From: Sacculina carcini | Taxonomy: Eukaryota > Arthropoda > Thecostraca > Sacculinidae | DNA length: 64,000 nucleotides | Direction of reading: 5' to 3' | NCBI GenBank assembly: GCA_916048095.2 | Contig: OU696578.1 | Coordinates: 6,734,287-6,798,286 of the forward strand | In this document: piece after piece, positions 32,671-45,763 of the stretch | Position numbering within the stretch: position 1 is the first letter of the stretch | How the letters are laid out: each line of letters opens with the position of its first letter | The notes under the pieces: model-generated | The model's input: the letters and a program-made list of their open reading frames with translations, nothing else | What the model was told of the DNA's origin: nothing | The model's database searches: none | Program-made: the position numbers and the translations under genes

Positions 32671-33525
32671 GCAATCCAGCTCGGGTGGTTCTGGGGATTT
32701 ATCGCGAATATCACTAACCTGCTGAACACTTATGTTGAACTAACACACTACAACAATACAATTTACATACTGAAACCCCAGTTGAACGGATGAAAGGGAA
32801 CATATGAAAAAGGAAATGGAGATTTTCACAATGTTAGAATTTCACGAAGGAATATGACAGATGAACGGAAACAACTTTATTGAACGTACTCCAAACTCAA
32901 TTTTAACTCCTTATTTCAACACACTCTCACAATATAAACTTCCACACGCACTCTCGCAATACAATCTGCACACTCTCACAATATAAACTTCCACACGCAC
33001 CCTCGCAATACAAATTATATCAACTTACATAGAGATGATGCGCTTATAATTGACAATATGAACAAAGGTGGTTTGTGAAAATCGTCCTCTCACGGGACGG
33101 TCACCGGCGAAGTCGTCACTGCCGCCCGTACCCTTGATGTGGTAGACAGAAGTGGAGTAACGTACCAATATTGACAATATCGAACAAGTTGACACTAAGG
33201 TACCACCAGCGATCCAGATCAAGCGATCAAGTTGAAATTTGTTGACAATAGATTAGTTGAAAATTGACTGAGTTGACAATGAAAAATGACAATTGAAGTT
33301 TGACCGGTTTACACACTCCAAGACAACCAACCACAATTGCCTTTCATGCGCCATACATTGCATATCGCGATCCACTCGGATATTTTGTGACGTCATATAA
33401 GTTCAATAAATAGGAGTTGAATGGAAATCATATCTGAAAGCTGTGAAAGGAAATTAAATATGAAATTAAGAGACGGAATGAATTGGGAATGAGTTGAAAT
33501 GATACTTTTGAAGAGAATTTCCACA

Positions 33526-33854
33526 CAACCCTACCTAACCCGACCCAACCTAACCTAACCTAACTTTATGTATTTTAAATATACATACCTGACGGGTTTC
33601 GAACCGGGGTCCTCGCAGAGTTCGACCACAGCAGCGTTTTACGGGGAATGTTTAATAGGGCTAAATATTATTTTTTGCCATTTTGCGTCACATTTGTATT
33701 TAATCATTATTTCGCGTCACATTTGTTTGCGTCACGATATATTGGGATCGCCAAGTCGATGTTTGGCAGAGGCGTGAATAGAATAATTTTCAATTATAGC
33801 CGAAATGGGTGCCCTATTCATACAAAATGGTTTGACTAAATCGGTAATTAAAAC
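33526..33854 (+). repeat. Polinton left terminal inverted repeat, inner part (unit B)
   Basis: Copy of 16527-16855. It is the partner of the right terminal repeat at 53511-53840. Confidence 0.9.
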
Positions 33855-33889
33855 GGTCGCAAAGACAATATACAATATTCATGTTGTAT

Positions 33890-34576
33890 TCAAACACGTT
33901 GAAGTTCTTGATAGTAAAATGTCCCGGTAATCAAATGTCCATCATCATCACACAGCTTATACATGGGAATTGATCGACGTTTGTATATGGAATCAATTTT
34001 GAACGTTTCGTTGCTAAATGTCTGTCGATATCCTTTTTCAAATAGAGTTTTAGGTATGAACATTCGCACATGATCGCCTACGCGAAGCTTTAGTGTTTGC
34101 TTTTTGCGCGACAATGTGTTGACCAAGTGTTGATTTGATAAAGTTACAGCGTGAGGTGCCATACCGATTGATCTATGTGCAGTGCTGTTATACAAATTCA
34201 CCGATTGAGGTAGATTTTTGACAAAGTTTTTTGTGTTGTTTTCGGTCATAAACTTGTGTATCAGCGAGAGCAGAGTACGGAAAAATCGTTCAATTATCCA
34301 CGCCTTCCGTATGATTGTATATGTCGTATAATGATACACGTTGTGCTCTTTCATTACACGTTGAAATTCTCTCCCTGTGAATTCACCACCATGGTCGCTC
34401 ATTATTTGCATCGGTGTGCAATTGTTGGTGAGAATATGGTTCATTGCTTTGGCCACGGCAGGTCCCCGTTTACTATGTAATGCACGCACATATGCCTGTC
34501 TACTAAACACGTCAATTACACCCAACAAATAACGCACTTTTGTGTTATGGCCACGCAGACGTGAAACATCGCACAA
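33890..34576 (-). pseudogene. Polinton integrase (unit B)
   Basis: As 16891-17577, with one Asn/Lys difference in the C-terminal half. Confidence 0.88.
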
Positions 34577-34831
34577 ATCAACTTGCCATGTATCATTTAG
34601 TCCAGTGGAGGTGTATGCATTGTGTACGAAGCGCTTAAGTACTGGACGATGAAGTTGTTTGGTTCTTTGCGATCAAATCAGCTTACTATCCATTTGCGCG
34701 AGATATTTGCCGATCGTTGGCCGACTGTCGAAACTCGCTGCCCGTGAATATTCGGGGCAACTTCTCGCGGTAAATTCAATGACTCAATCAGTTGTCGCAG
34801 TTGTGCCCACCCTGTTGGCTCAGGAACACTC

Positions 34832-35227
34832 TTACGATGTCGAACGATATAGTTTAACACGTCGAACGATATAGTTTACCACGTCGACAATATTGCTCCG
34901 AGGAATTTGTGTATTATTGAGATAAATAATACCGGTGTTGTTGTCCCATCTCAGCACAGTACTCAATTGGGCAAGCACGAATTGTGCGTGTTTTTTATAG
35001 CTTGACGGTACAAGTTGGAGCCATTTATCAGACTCTACAGACGGAGCAGGAGCGGTGGTCTGTTCAGGGCGCCAGGCGTTCATGTACTCGATCCGTTTCG
35101 CTTCGGCATCCCCTGTAGGTTTGTCGAGAATTTGCTCTAGAGGGGATGTGCTTGTGGACATGGTTCGACCTTGCATTTCATCATATGCGGCTTGCGATAT
35201 GAGAACCATTCGTTGGAAGGCGCTCAT
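34832..35227 (-). pseudogene. Polinton small conserved protein next to integrase (unit B)
   Basis: Identical to 17833-18228. Function unknown. Confidence 0.5.
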
Positions 35228-35345
35228 TATTTTGCAGACAGTATACAGCTTATAACCGATGCAACCACGGGTATATGGGCGGATAAAAATTTTCCGCTTT
35301 CCACCAACACTCGTTGTATTTTCTTCAGTGACGGACGTTTGTCAC

Positions 35346-35555
35346 CTAATTTTCGCAGTAGTTTCTTGTATTTTGATAGGCGACGCTTTTTTCTTTTTCC
35401 AAAGGGACGCGGTCTTGCAACAGGTTATGACAAATTTCACAAATAGCCCGTATCAGAGCAGGGTCGTACGTGTTGAGAACGGCTTCTTGTTGACGGTGTG
35501 TGAGACGCGGAAGTGCTTCGATTGTCAGCCAACAGCGTTGCAACGTCGACGACAT
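35346..35555 (-). pseudogene. Polinton small helical protein (unit B)
   Basis: Identical to 18347-18556. Confidence 0.5.
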
Positions 35556-35589
35556 GTTGACAATTGATTCACTTGTTCAACTATATGTG

Positions 35590-36249
35590 CTATTTATACC
35601 TCAAAGCGGGAAGATAAACTGTTATGGGTTGTTTCAACACATTACTACGCACACGGAGTCTGTTGTCAGTTTGTTGACGCAGATCCACAAGCAAATGACC
35701 GTACATTTTCTTCATTACGTCTCTATAAACATCCATAATGAATCTGATATTATCTGGCATGTACTGCTGAGCAAATGCGCGCAGTGGTGTTTGATCTCGA
35801 AAATTACGGAAAAATACATAATAATTTGTATTGAGGCTGATTGTCCGGTAGTTTGGCGACTTGAGAAACGTGTTTTGGGTGACAAATAGTACACTCATGT
35901 AGCCGTGACGCGACGTTTTCGTAAACATGTCGCGTACAACAGGTCCTTCCACAGCATCCAGTAAGTCGTCGATAATGACCATGCAACCATTACCGTGTTT
36001 ATGTTTGGTTGCCAATCGTTGAATTTCCTCATGTGATGGCACTCCGTACTGCATCTCGTTAACTAAATTATTATCTATATGATCGGGCGCTGCAGTTCCG
36101 TGGCAATACAGTACATAATCGGGGCGTCGAGTGAGCACTTGGTCCGCCCGTGTCAGCATGTCGACTATAAATTGACTCTTGCCGGACCCTGAAGGACCGG
36201 ACAAGATCATTGTGAACGGTGTAACAAGACGTGCGTCAAACGTTTTCAT
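35590..36249 (-). pseudogene. Polinton packaging ATPase (unit B)
   Basis: Identical to 18591-19250, with the same Walker A and B motifs. Confidence 0.88.
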
Positions 36250-36491
36250 ACCCGCCGTACCGATGAAACTGATCTACGTTTAACTATAGCGGTATTATAT
36301 AAAGTATTTGCTGTATAAGGTATTTTTGCTGATGTGCGACCGGTTTTGTGCTGAGCATCAGCGACCAAACATCCCCGGCGTTTAATCGAATCATATAACA
36401 AGGCCACAATTACCAACTGCGCAATTATATATTCAACATAGTTGATAAGGAGCAATAGCGATAATAGGAGCAACAATATATACGTCACCAT
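36246..36491 (-). pseudogene. Short membrane-type protein (unit B)
   Basis: Identical to 19247-19492. Confidence 0.4.
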
Positions 36492-36553
36492 CTCGGTGAT
36501 CGTCGATCAAATGACACGTTTACACATCAACACTTGTATATTAAAGCCTGCAC

Positions 36554-36864
36554 AACTAACACATACACACACACACGCACACACCAACGCTTATATTTAT
36601 ATAACACACACATACACACCAACACTTGTATATTTATATAACACGCACACACACACATACACACACACACACGAAAACATGTATACACACCAACACTCTT
36701 ATATTTATATAACACACACACACACACACAAACCAACACTTTTATATTTATATAACACACTAACACAGCTAACACGCTAGCACAACTAACACACTTTTAT
36801 ACTAAAAACCAATACATCTAGCACAACTAACACACCTAGCACAACTAACACTAACTAGCACAAC
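36554..36864. repeat. CA-rich tandem repeat block (unit B)
   Basis: Copy of 19555-19865 with the same internal irregularities. Such tracts mutate fast, so this supports a very recent common origin. Confidence 0.85.
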
Positions 36865-36917
36865 AAATAAATAGCAATAAATAACGATGATGATGATGAT
36901 GTCGGTCGGTCGGTCGG

Positions 36918-39900
36918 TCAGTCAATGAAGTCATACGGGAAAGTACCATAATCGGGAAGGACCCTGCGTTTGCTGGAAACTAACCTATTAATTTTTCCTC
37001 TCCCACCGTAATTATTTTGAAATCTACAGTTTTTTTTAACTGTCGAAAGGGGACTTTGATTGTGGACCCAGGCGCCTCTAACAGGGATCGGAAAGCGTCC
37101 AAGGAAATAAGCTGCTGCGTGTCGTGTGTTTGTGTGATGCCGCGCATTTTTACTGTAGTCTTGGTTCGCCCGTCTGGTGTGTGTAGAGTAAAAGCGTAAT
37201 TTTTGGGAGACAGACAGACTATATGAGAAATATAGCTGCCTGCCCCGAAACAAGTCAGTTCGTCAGTCATGTCGCCGAGAAAGTGTGATGTGTGTATGCG
37301 CGGCATTTCTGGTGATGCTTTGTAAATGACTGAATCTGTGTCACAGTATATTAGCTGAAAGGATTAAGGCGTTGCAGGAAAGAGTAAAGATAAAGTTGGG
37401 ATTGGCAAGTGACAAAAGCAGCAAGGATGATGTTAGTTTTAAGCGGACCGGCCACAGTCTTGTCTTGTCGATGTGAATACGTCAGCCTCCATACATCGTG
37501 CATTATGATGTCCCCCTCACTATCGTCAGCCCCCGATATGAGGTCACACGCGGAGACCTCCATGTCGGGATCCTCCAGCAGATCGTAAACACGACGCATG
37601 GAAGTGACGTATTCAGTCTGCCCCAGGTTTGCGCGATGAGCCAGCTTGCCCCACTGGCTGTTGAGGCACAATTTGGCCACAGCTCTCAGGCCCGGATTCC
37701 TCTCAATGGCCGGCAGGGTTATACCCTTACGCGCTTCGAGAGTCTGTCGGTAGTCAAGTCGGTCGTCGTCAGTCTGCACGTGAGCGGGATAACCCTCGTC
37801 GCCGAACTTGAGGGCGTAAAACTTGTTTACATATTGTGCAAACAGTCCGCCTGCCTCGCCGTCGTTGAGCTGTGTGGTGTTGGCAAAGTGCCAGAACTCG
37901 TGGATGGAAGTGAGCCGATACCCCAACCCCAAAGCTTTTGCTACTTCCAGCCACACCCAGCTGGAAGTGAGACTGCGCTCCTCGTCCGAATGGTGACACG
38001 GCGGCGACCTCGTGGTGAAATTGCCACCGATATCCTGCTCGGTACATGTTCTACACAGGGTGAACATGAGGCGGTCGTTGATGCGTGCGGGAAGGGCGGG
38101 AACGAGAAGATTCTGTGGAGGGAGAATTGTGCAATAAATGATGCCGAAATATTTGTGAAAATCTGTGATGGGAGGACGTAAAATGTGAGAAGGATGACCA
38201 AGGGGAAATTTGCCGTTTTCAAGGATGTAAGGATACAAGGAGCACACATCAACGTACTCGATCCGCTCGTCACCAGCACATTCGGCATAGTGACGAAACA
38301 CCTCTGTTCGCCCTCCGTAGAACGCGTCCCGAACATTCATCGGCGGCAAGACTTGCACTGCTTCGGCGCGACAACGTTGGTCGTCATCGTCTCGAAGCAG
38401 TGCATCAAATTCACACTCCCAGATGGTGATGAGAGTTGTGTCGGGTCGGGCTCGCAGTATCGCCAGACGAGCCATGGTGCCATCATATAGATGGCGCGTT
38501 GATGGAGCCCCACTGTTCATCACACAGCGACAGTTTTTGCTGGCGCAGAGACACTTACCAGAATGCCGATGACCATGAAAAAAAACCGAGAAACTCGAAA
38601 AGCAGGTGTTGGTCTCCCACTTTGGCATAGCCGTCCACTTTGTACGACCCAATACGCACCTCACCAGAGTTCAATGCGTGCTGGATATTGATGTCGCGAG
38701 ACGACGCCTCCAGTTCCAGCCACTGGATCGATTTCTTCGAGTAGTTGCCACATGGTCGGTAGTGCTCATGGCTCGGTATCAACGCGACGCTTTCTTTGCG
38801 CAAAAACTTTTGACGCCACACCTCATGACACGCAGATGGAAGCGTGATGCTCTGAAATGGGTCCACCTCAGTCACCTCGATGAATTGTTGGCGGAAACGC
38901 ATACTACCGAGACGAAGTACATTGACATCGTCGCGGCAGTACGCTCCCATATCCTGGCACAGGTCATACTGCCGGCCCACCTGCGAGGCATGCCAAGTGA
39001 GAAACTCGGCGTGCTGTTCGGTGGACATGCGACCCGGGTCGAAAATATCGGCTGAAGGAAGAGGACCTACATAATTTTGATTGTCCGTAGTGTTGAGGAG
39101 GTGAGGGAAGAAACCTTTACGGACAGGAATGTTGAACGTTTTGGAAAATTTCGCGAGAGGCATAGGAAGGAAACTGAATGAATCAATTAAATGGAGTTTG
39201 GAGTTGGAGAAGCGCATGGAGAGGATTTTTCAGCCGTTCATGATTAGGTCTGACACCACACCTTGGTTCAGCGCGTAATTGGCAACAATGTTGTTGTCAT
39301 AACCTTGGACATAATGGGCAATGGCTTTCGCGTCCTTGAACGTGAAAAGCCACTGACCAAAGTCTTGTCTTGTCGTTGGGCCAGAGAACACATGTTCGTG
39401 CTGCTCTGTCCCATAGTCAGTGCATGGCCGGTCAATGCGATCAAAGCAGGACTCACAACATACGTGTGCGACACAATGATTGGGTATGTGAAGGCTGGTG
39501 CTGGTGTCAATCATACACTCAAAGTCGTAAAAGATATAGATTTGTTTTTTGTTAACAGAAGAAGGATGCGAAGGCTGGAGAAAGCAACGATGGACGTCTT
39601 CCGCACCTATGAGCTCGTGGTTCGTGACTCGTTCACGACAGTAAGGGCATATGTGAGTGCCACAGAAATGGCGATTTTTGCTATACGATTTGTAAAGCAC
39701 ATCACCACATCTGCGACACCCGCGCCGCACCTTACAGCGTGATTGTTTGTGAGCCGCGAAACAGGAGCTGGAAATGAAATCTAAACTACATTCGGGACAA
39801 TGGGTTAACGCACCTTCCCGCTAGCATCGATGAGGCGTTTCGCAGTCCTTGCAACCTCCGGCACAGGTATGTTTTCCGATGTGTACGTAGCGCGTTTGGC

Positions 39901-40904
39901 ATTCCTCGCAAAAGTATGGAGTGTCGAGGAATGCCTTGATCTTGGTGATGACGTCGAAATGATGATGATGATGATAAAGATACAGATGATGATGTCCTGT
40001 GCCTGAAACACACACACACATGCCAATTAATGAAAATTGAATTATATGAATGCAAATCATTATCGCTAACGGAATATGTCTTCTAATTACTCACCGAAGG
40101 TTGCGCCGAGTCGCCCAAAGTGATCCGCCGAGTAGACATGGACCCGGTACTCCGACCACCCAGCCACCAGCTTTTGGAGCTCCCGCAAGCCCATGCTGGG
40201 CAGGGAAAAGTCTACCCCGGAATGTTCACACAATTCCCTGTCCTCAGACATGAAACTTGCGGGGTCCCTTGCCAGACGTTGCACACGCATTCGGACGGAG
40301 CTCGACGCGGTGTGATTCTCCGTAATGTACCTGGCAGCAACCAGTGCCCGAGGCAAACACTGTGTGCCAAGTACACGGAAGAAACAGTTCTTCCGGGAGA
40401 ACCACGTGGCGAAATCGCCGGTGTTCTTGAGCCGCGCCGAGCCCTCCATTTCTTCGTCCGGGATGTCGTGCGGTGGACGTCTGGCAATATGCGTCACCTT
40501 GAGCACGAGACTGGAATTGTCGGTGATAAACGACGCGTTGGACTGCGCAATTTTTTCCAGTCTGTAATACAACATAAATTATTTTTAAACACTTGATGTA
40601 GTCAAGCGAAATCTTAACATATAATCAAATCAATATGCAATCTTGCTCACCTCTGCGCCAAGAGTGACGCCGTGAAATCTTTGGCTGGTCGGGGTACCAC
40701 GTAGGTGTCATGCTTGAAGGCGACGTTCGACAGAGTGACGCCTACCAGGTCCTCAGGATGCACACCCTCCTTGATGGTTTTGATGAGGGTGTCCATTCTC
40801 GTTTCGATCGAGCGGATGCATTGTCGGATGTCGTCGGGTCGTGTCAGAGGCGACGAAAATATCGAAAACTTGTAACACGCCTCAGCAAGCTTCGTTTCAA
40901 TGTA
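36918..40904 (-). pseudogene. Polinton DNA polymerase B, with introns (unit B)
   Basis: Same layout as 19919-23905, with the introns at the equivalent places. The copies differ by an Ile/Phe and an Ala/Asp replacement. It is broken like its twin. Confidence 0.88.
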
Positions 40905-41192
40905 TCAGCGTGAAACATTCATTAATGCTAGTGACTACCCTGATTTTGTAATCAACAATGTCGTGATGGTGATTGCGCTATCAGCAAATTAGTCATCAAC
41001 GTCGTCTGCATAGCTAATTCAGAAATTGAATAACCGACAGGGTGCATGTGTGAACTTGAGCAAAAATATTTTCGCGCAAACTTGTGAGTGTGTGTGTGTG
41101 TGTGTGTATGTGTGTGTAAATTAAAGTAAATTGCTTTATTGTACTCCAATTAGTTGACTTTTCAGTACAATTGCAATCAATCAATCAATGAA

Positions 41193-42537
41193 TATATATA
41201 TATATATATATACTTAGATCCAAAATGTATGGAGTACTCACATGTCTGGTGGATATATGATAGAAGTTTAACTTCAACTTATATCATATATATATATATA
41301 TATATATATTTGAAGTTTTCGACATATATGAAGAAAGAAAAGAAAACACAAATGACTGCCACTCTTTGTCAAACGTTTCGGTCTTGAGACCTTCGTCAGT
41401 GACTATAAACAGATCAGTGATTCAAATGCAAAACCGTTAGTGATATCTCCATATTGTGCTACATATATGACAAAACCTCGTGACTATTTCCTCACTATTT
41501 AATTGATTATGTGAATTTAATCCTGTTGTTGGTACCAGCATGTAGTTTGTTCTCTTCAATATAGTGTTCACTTGTCTGCACTCCTTTGATTCTGGAACGA
41601 TTATCATGTCCTTATTTGTATTGAGTGCACACTTTTTTCTTTGATGTATTTTTGCGCTTTCCTTTTGCATTTGATTATGAATGCTGATGTGTATTTCAAA
41701 TCCTGGAATATTTGTATGATCTTTTTCATTTCATTACTGAGCTTTTCGGAACTACATATTCTCAAAGCCCTTAAGAACTCTCCTATAATCATTCCTGATT
41801 TCATTGACTCTGAATGACACGACAAGGCATGAATTTTGTCATTTTCGGCAGTCGGTTTCCTGTATACATCAAATACCATTTGACCATTTGCGTTGGATAT
41901 TAGCACATCGAGAAATGGAATTTTTTCTTCTTTTTCATACTCTATTGTGAATTGTACATTTTCGCACACCCTGTTGAGCTCGTTCAACTTGATATTTAAA
42001 TCAATCGATATTGGCGCAATTACGAGCACGTCATCTACGTATCTAAGCCATACCGCTTCTTTTCCTATGATGTTACGATACTGAGACATTTCGAGATTTT
42101 CCATGTACAGATTGGCTAGAATAGGACTCAGCGGTGAGCCCATTGCGAGTCCACTGTTCTGCGGGTATTCCTCGTTCTGGAACGTAAAAGCGTTGAAATT
42201 CGAACACAACTTTAATAATTCAACGAACTGTTTTTTGGCAATAGGTAGGTCTATGTTGAACTCATTTATTGCACGTTCCAACACTCTCATCGCATCCATA
42301 TTATCTACGTTCGTGTATAGTGATTTGACGTCAAAACTCGCCATAGTCTTATCCACTGTATTTATACTTTGCAATCTACGCAGGAGATCGCCCGAATTTC
42401 TTATGTGAGAATCGCTTAGACGGCCTAGAAGTGGTGTTAAGTATGTTGCAAGACATTTCGCAAGTCTGTGTGGAGCGCGTCCTACGCATGATGTGTTCGG
42501 TCTGATCGGAACTCCCTTTTTATGAAGTTTTGGCAAA
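41193..42537 (-). mobile_element. Penelope-like retroelement, 5'-truncated (unit B)
   Basis: As 24190-25533, with slightly longer AT repeats. RT sequence covers 41437-42537. On its 5' side the sequence changes directly to the 3' tail of LINE A. Confidence 0.88.
41364..41403 (-). ncRNA. Hammerhead-like ribozyme motif in Penelope 3' region (unit B)
   Basis: Copy of 24361-24400, identical. Confidence 0.55.
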
Positions 42538-42893
42538 CAACAACAACAACAAACCATGTATTTGGTATAGCGCACAAATTTGCAAAGGCGCGAAAACGTA
42601 CAACATAGAGCAAAATGAGGTATAAACAGCGATAGGGGTTCAAAAAGAACAAAATTATATGAGCTGAAGTGACAAGGCACAAAAAATATCAAACACAGGA
42701 ATTATATACAACAATCAAGAAAATCAAGAAAATATACACAACGAATGATCAGAGGCGAGAGAAAATGAAAGAATGGGATCAGAGAAGTGTAGCTGACAGA
42801 GAAAATATTTAATTTTGGTGTTGAGAGATAAGCCAAAAAAGAGTATCAACAATTTCTATAGGGGTAAGTGGGCGGCGACGGAAGAGACAGTAA

Positions 42894-45720
42894 TTATATA
42901 TGAAGGGAAGCCGAAAAGTAAGAGTAGGATTTTTTCTGTAGAATGTGATGAGGAAGAGAGTTATAAAGTCGGGGAGCAGAAAAGTAGAAGGATTTGGCTG
43001 ACCAGTTAGACTCGTGGTCAGCAGGATTACATACGAGGGGCACTGGACGGCGACATATAGGACGATCAGAGGGAGTTAGAAGCGAAAATAGGTAAGAAGG
43101 TGGAGAAGGAGTATGGAGAAGTTTATAGACAATGCAGCACAGCTTATGGTGGATTCTGGCCAGAGCAGGCAGCCAGCCAAGTTTACGAATATGGGCGGAT
43201 GTGGGTGACTTGGGGGAAGACGAAGGACAAAGCGGCAAGAGAGATCTATTATTGACTGGAGAGAGCGGATGGATTCTAGAGGAAGGTGAAAAAATAAAGA
43301 ATTGCAGTAATCGATATGCGAAAAAATATATGAATTAACTAGGAGTAGAGCGGATGCCTCATCAAGATGAGAGCGGATCGGGTACAATTGACGTAAAACA
43401 AAACGATAGGAACGTGAAATTTTGAAAATGTGTTGAGCGAATGACAATGTGGGGTCAAATTGGACTCCTAGATTACGAATTTGTGAGGAAAGAGGTAGAT
43501 CTATTGAACATGGAGAAATTTTGAGAGGATGGGAAAGAAGATAAACAGTTTTCTCAGGGTTCAGTAGAAGATTTCGAGAGGATGCCCACTCAGCTATGTG
43601 GGAGAGAAGTTTAGGAATTAGGTTAGTATTGGCCAAAGAAAAAGGAAAATACGTTTGTATGTCATCCGCATATATGTCAAAGGAGATGGGATAGCTGCGG
43701 AGAATAGGACAGAGGGAGGAAACGTACAGATTAAAAGAAGAGAACCGAGAAGGGAGCCCTGTGGGACTCCGGATTCAAGTGGTCGAGGTGAGGAAAGTTC
43801 AGAATTACAGCGCACAGAATAGGAGCGATCAGTGAGATAGGAGGACATGAGTGATAGCGCCGAGGAGGAGACACGAATATGGCATAGGTCATCACAAAGA
43901 ATTGAGCGGTTGACGAGGTCGAATGCTGAGGAAAAGTCAAGAGAGATGAAGAGAACAGATTGACCTGAAGAGAAAGAAACGAAAATGTCATTCCGTAGAG
44001 ACAGAAGGATGGTTTCAGTTGAATGATTAGAGACAAAGCCAGACTGACAGGGATCGAGAGCAGAATATATACAAGGCCGAAGTTGAGAAAGGATAGCAGC
44101 TTCCAAGAGCTTAGAAGGCAGAGGGAGCAAGGAGATGGGTCTGTAACTGCTCGGAGTGTTGGCATCAAGGGAAGGTTTCTTAAGGATGGGAGAAACAATG
44201 GCATGCTTGGAGGCCAGAAAAATCCCGTGGAGAAAAGAGGAGTTTACCAAATGTGTAAGAAAAGGGGCAAGGAGTAGAATAGAGTCAAAAAGTGCACGAA
44301 AATTTATTGCATCTGAAGGACATCTGGACTATTGAAAAAATTTCAGATATTTGGCAGTGGCGGCTGGGGAGATGGGGGAGAAAGATGACAAAGAGCAGTC
44401 AGAGGAAGGGAAAGACAGTGGTAAAGAGGAGGGTGGTAATTTAGCCTTGGCTTTGGCAATTTTCTCGGAAAAATATAAAGATAAAGTCGAAGCTGGAATG
44501 GAGCAGGACTCAGATTTGGAGAAGCCAGTGATAGATTTTAGGGAAGACCATCTAGAGCGGGAAGAACTTGAACCAGAAGAGAGCTTGGATTGATAATGAG
44601 AGGATTTAGCGGCATCAAGGGCAGAAATGAAGGACTTGCGAGTCTGACAAAATGAAAACCAATCAAAGAGAGTCGGACCGAAGCCGGCGCCAGCAGCGTT
44701 CACGGGCTCTCGACTTAGCACGAAGACGGCGTAATTCGGGGGTCCACCAGGGCTGAGGAGAAACACTAGATTTGACAGTGTAACGACGCATTGGGAATAT
44801 TAAATCATTCATTTTAGATAGGGAGTCGTCCAAGAAGGGCAGAAGAGCTGAGGGAGGGAGGAAATAGTAAAGGTTAGGGTCAAAAGAGACAGAGGCGAGA
44901 TTGTTGAAAAGTGACGCATCAAAATGTTTGTAGTCTCGTGCAAACAAAATTTTAGGCGGAGGATTGGTGTTACTGGTTTGATGACTTAGTTTAAAAGAAA
45001 TTAGGGAGTGATCTGATATGGCAATATCAGGAGGATATGTGATGATGTCTGGAGGAATGAGCTTAGCAGATGTCTCGGTACAAATGAGGAGGTCAAGGGT
45101 ATGACCTGATATATGAGAACAGCCAGAGTTCATTATGGTGAGGTCCCAGGAATTTAGAAGGGAAAGGAAATCAGTTGAGTGTGGGTGATGGGAGGGCTGA
45201 TCAATCCAAAAATTAAAGTCACCAAGTGATATGAAGTTGTCGGAAAAACGCTGAAATAGGATTGCAATAATACTGTCGAAATCAGAATTGAATTGAGCCG
45301 ATGAGCCAGGGTTATTATGGCGATAAACAAGTAAAATTCCAAGAGGACGCGCAGCAGGCAAAGACAGAGAAAGTGCAATGTACTCAAAAGAAGGGGAAGT
45401 AAATGAGATATCATTGAGTAAATTAAGGGCAAAAGAAGAGCGGAGAATGACACCCACACCTCAACCTTTATTCTTAGTAGATGAAGAAGAAGATCGACAA
45501 ACATGAAAGAACTTGAAAGAATGAGGCAATTGGGCAGAAAAAACTGAAACATCAGACTCAAGCAGCCATGTCTCAGTAAGCATTAGGAGAGAAAGATTAA
45601 GGTGAGAATTAATATCGCGAATATAGGACGTCTTATTACGGGCAGAACGGATAATGAGTAGGCCAACAGGGAAAAATTTAGGATCATTCTGAGTACCAGA
45701 CAGGTGAGGGTGACCAGGGA
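42894..45720 (-). pseudogene. LINE A ORF2: AP-type endonuclease and reverse transcriptase
   Basis: The endonuclease spans about 45720-44663. LLMLTETWL, SLGDFNFWIDQ and SDHSLISF are the AP-endonuclease blocks. RT is at 44250-43618: SYRPISLLPLPSKLLE, LDFSSAFDLVNRSIL and ESGVPQGSLLG. The thumb and C-terminal region with YCNSLFFHLPLESI and RLYNSLPHHI lie at 43636-42894. Frame changes occur near 43620-43730 and 43130-43240 and a stop near 45460. Other short breaks are likely. It would nick target DNA and prime reverse transcription there. Confidence 0.82.
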
Positions 45721-45763
45721 GGGTGAGAGCCGGTGCAGGGGCAGTGGTAGAGCGCGGGAGTAG

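Larger units (their letters stand above)
26472..33525 (-). mobile_element. BEL/Pao LTR retrotransposon fossil (unit B)
   Basis: Same length and same LTR-to-LTR differences as 9473-16526, so it was copied with its surroundings and did not insert separately. LTRs lie at 26472-27165 and 32832-33525. It is broken in the same way, by a handful of breaks. Confidence 0.93.
25604..42605. repeat. 17.0-kb direct tandem repeat, unit B
   Basis: Copy of 8600-25602. At its right edge the LINE 3' end continues into the full LINE (to about 47040). This unit therefore keeps the original right flank and unit A keeps the original left flank. Confidence 0.95.
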
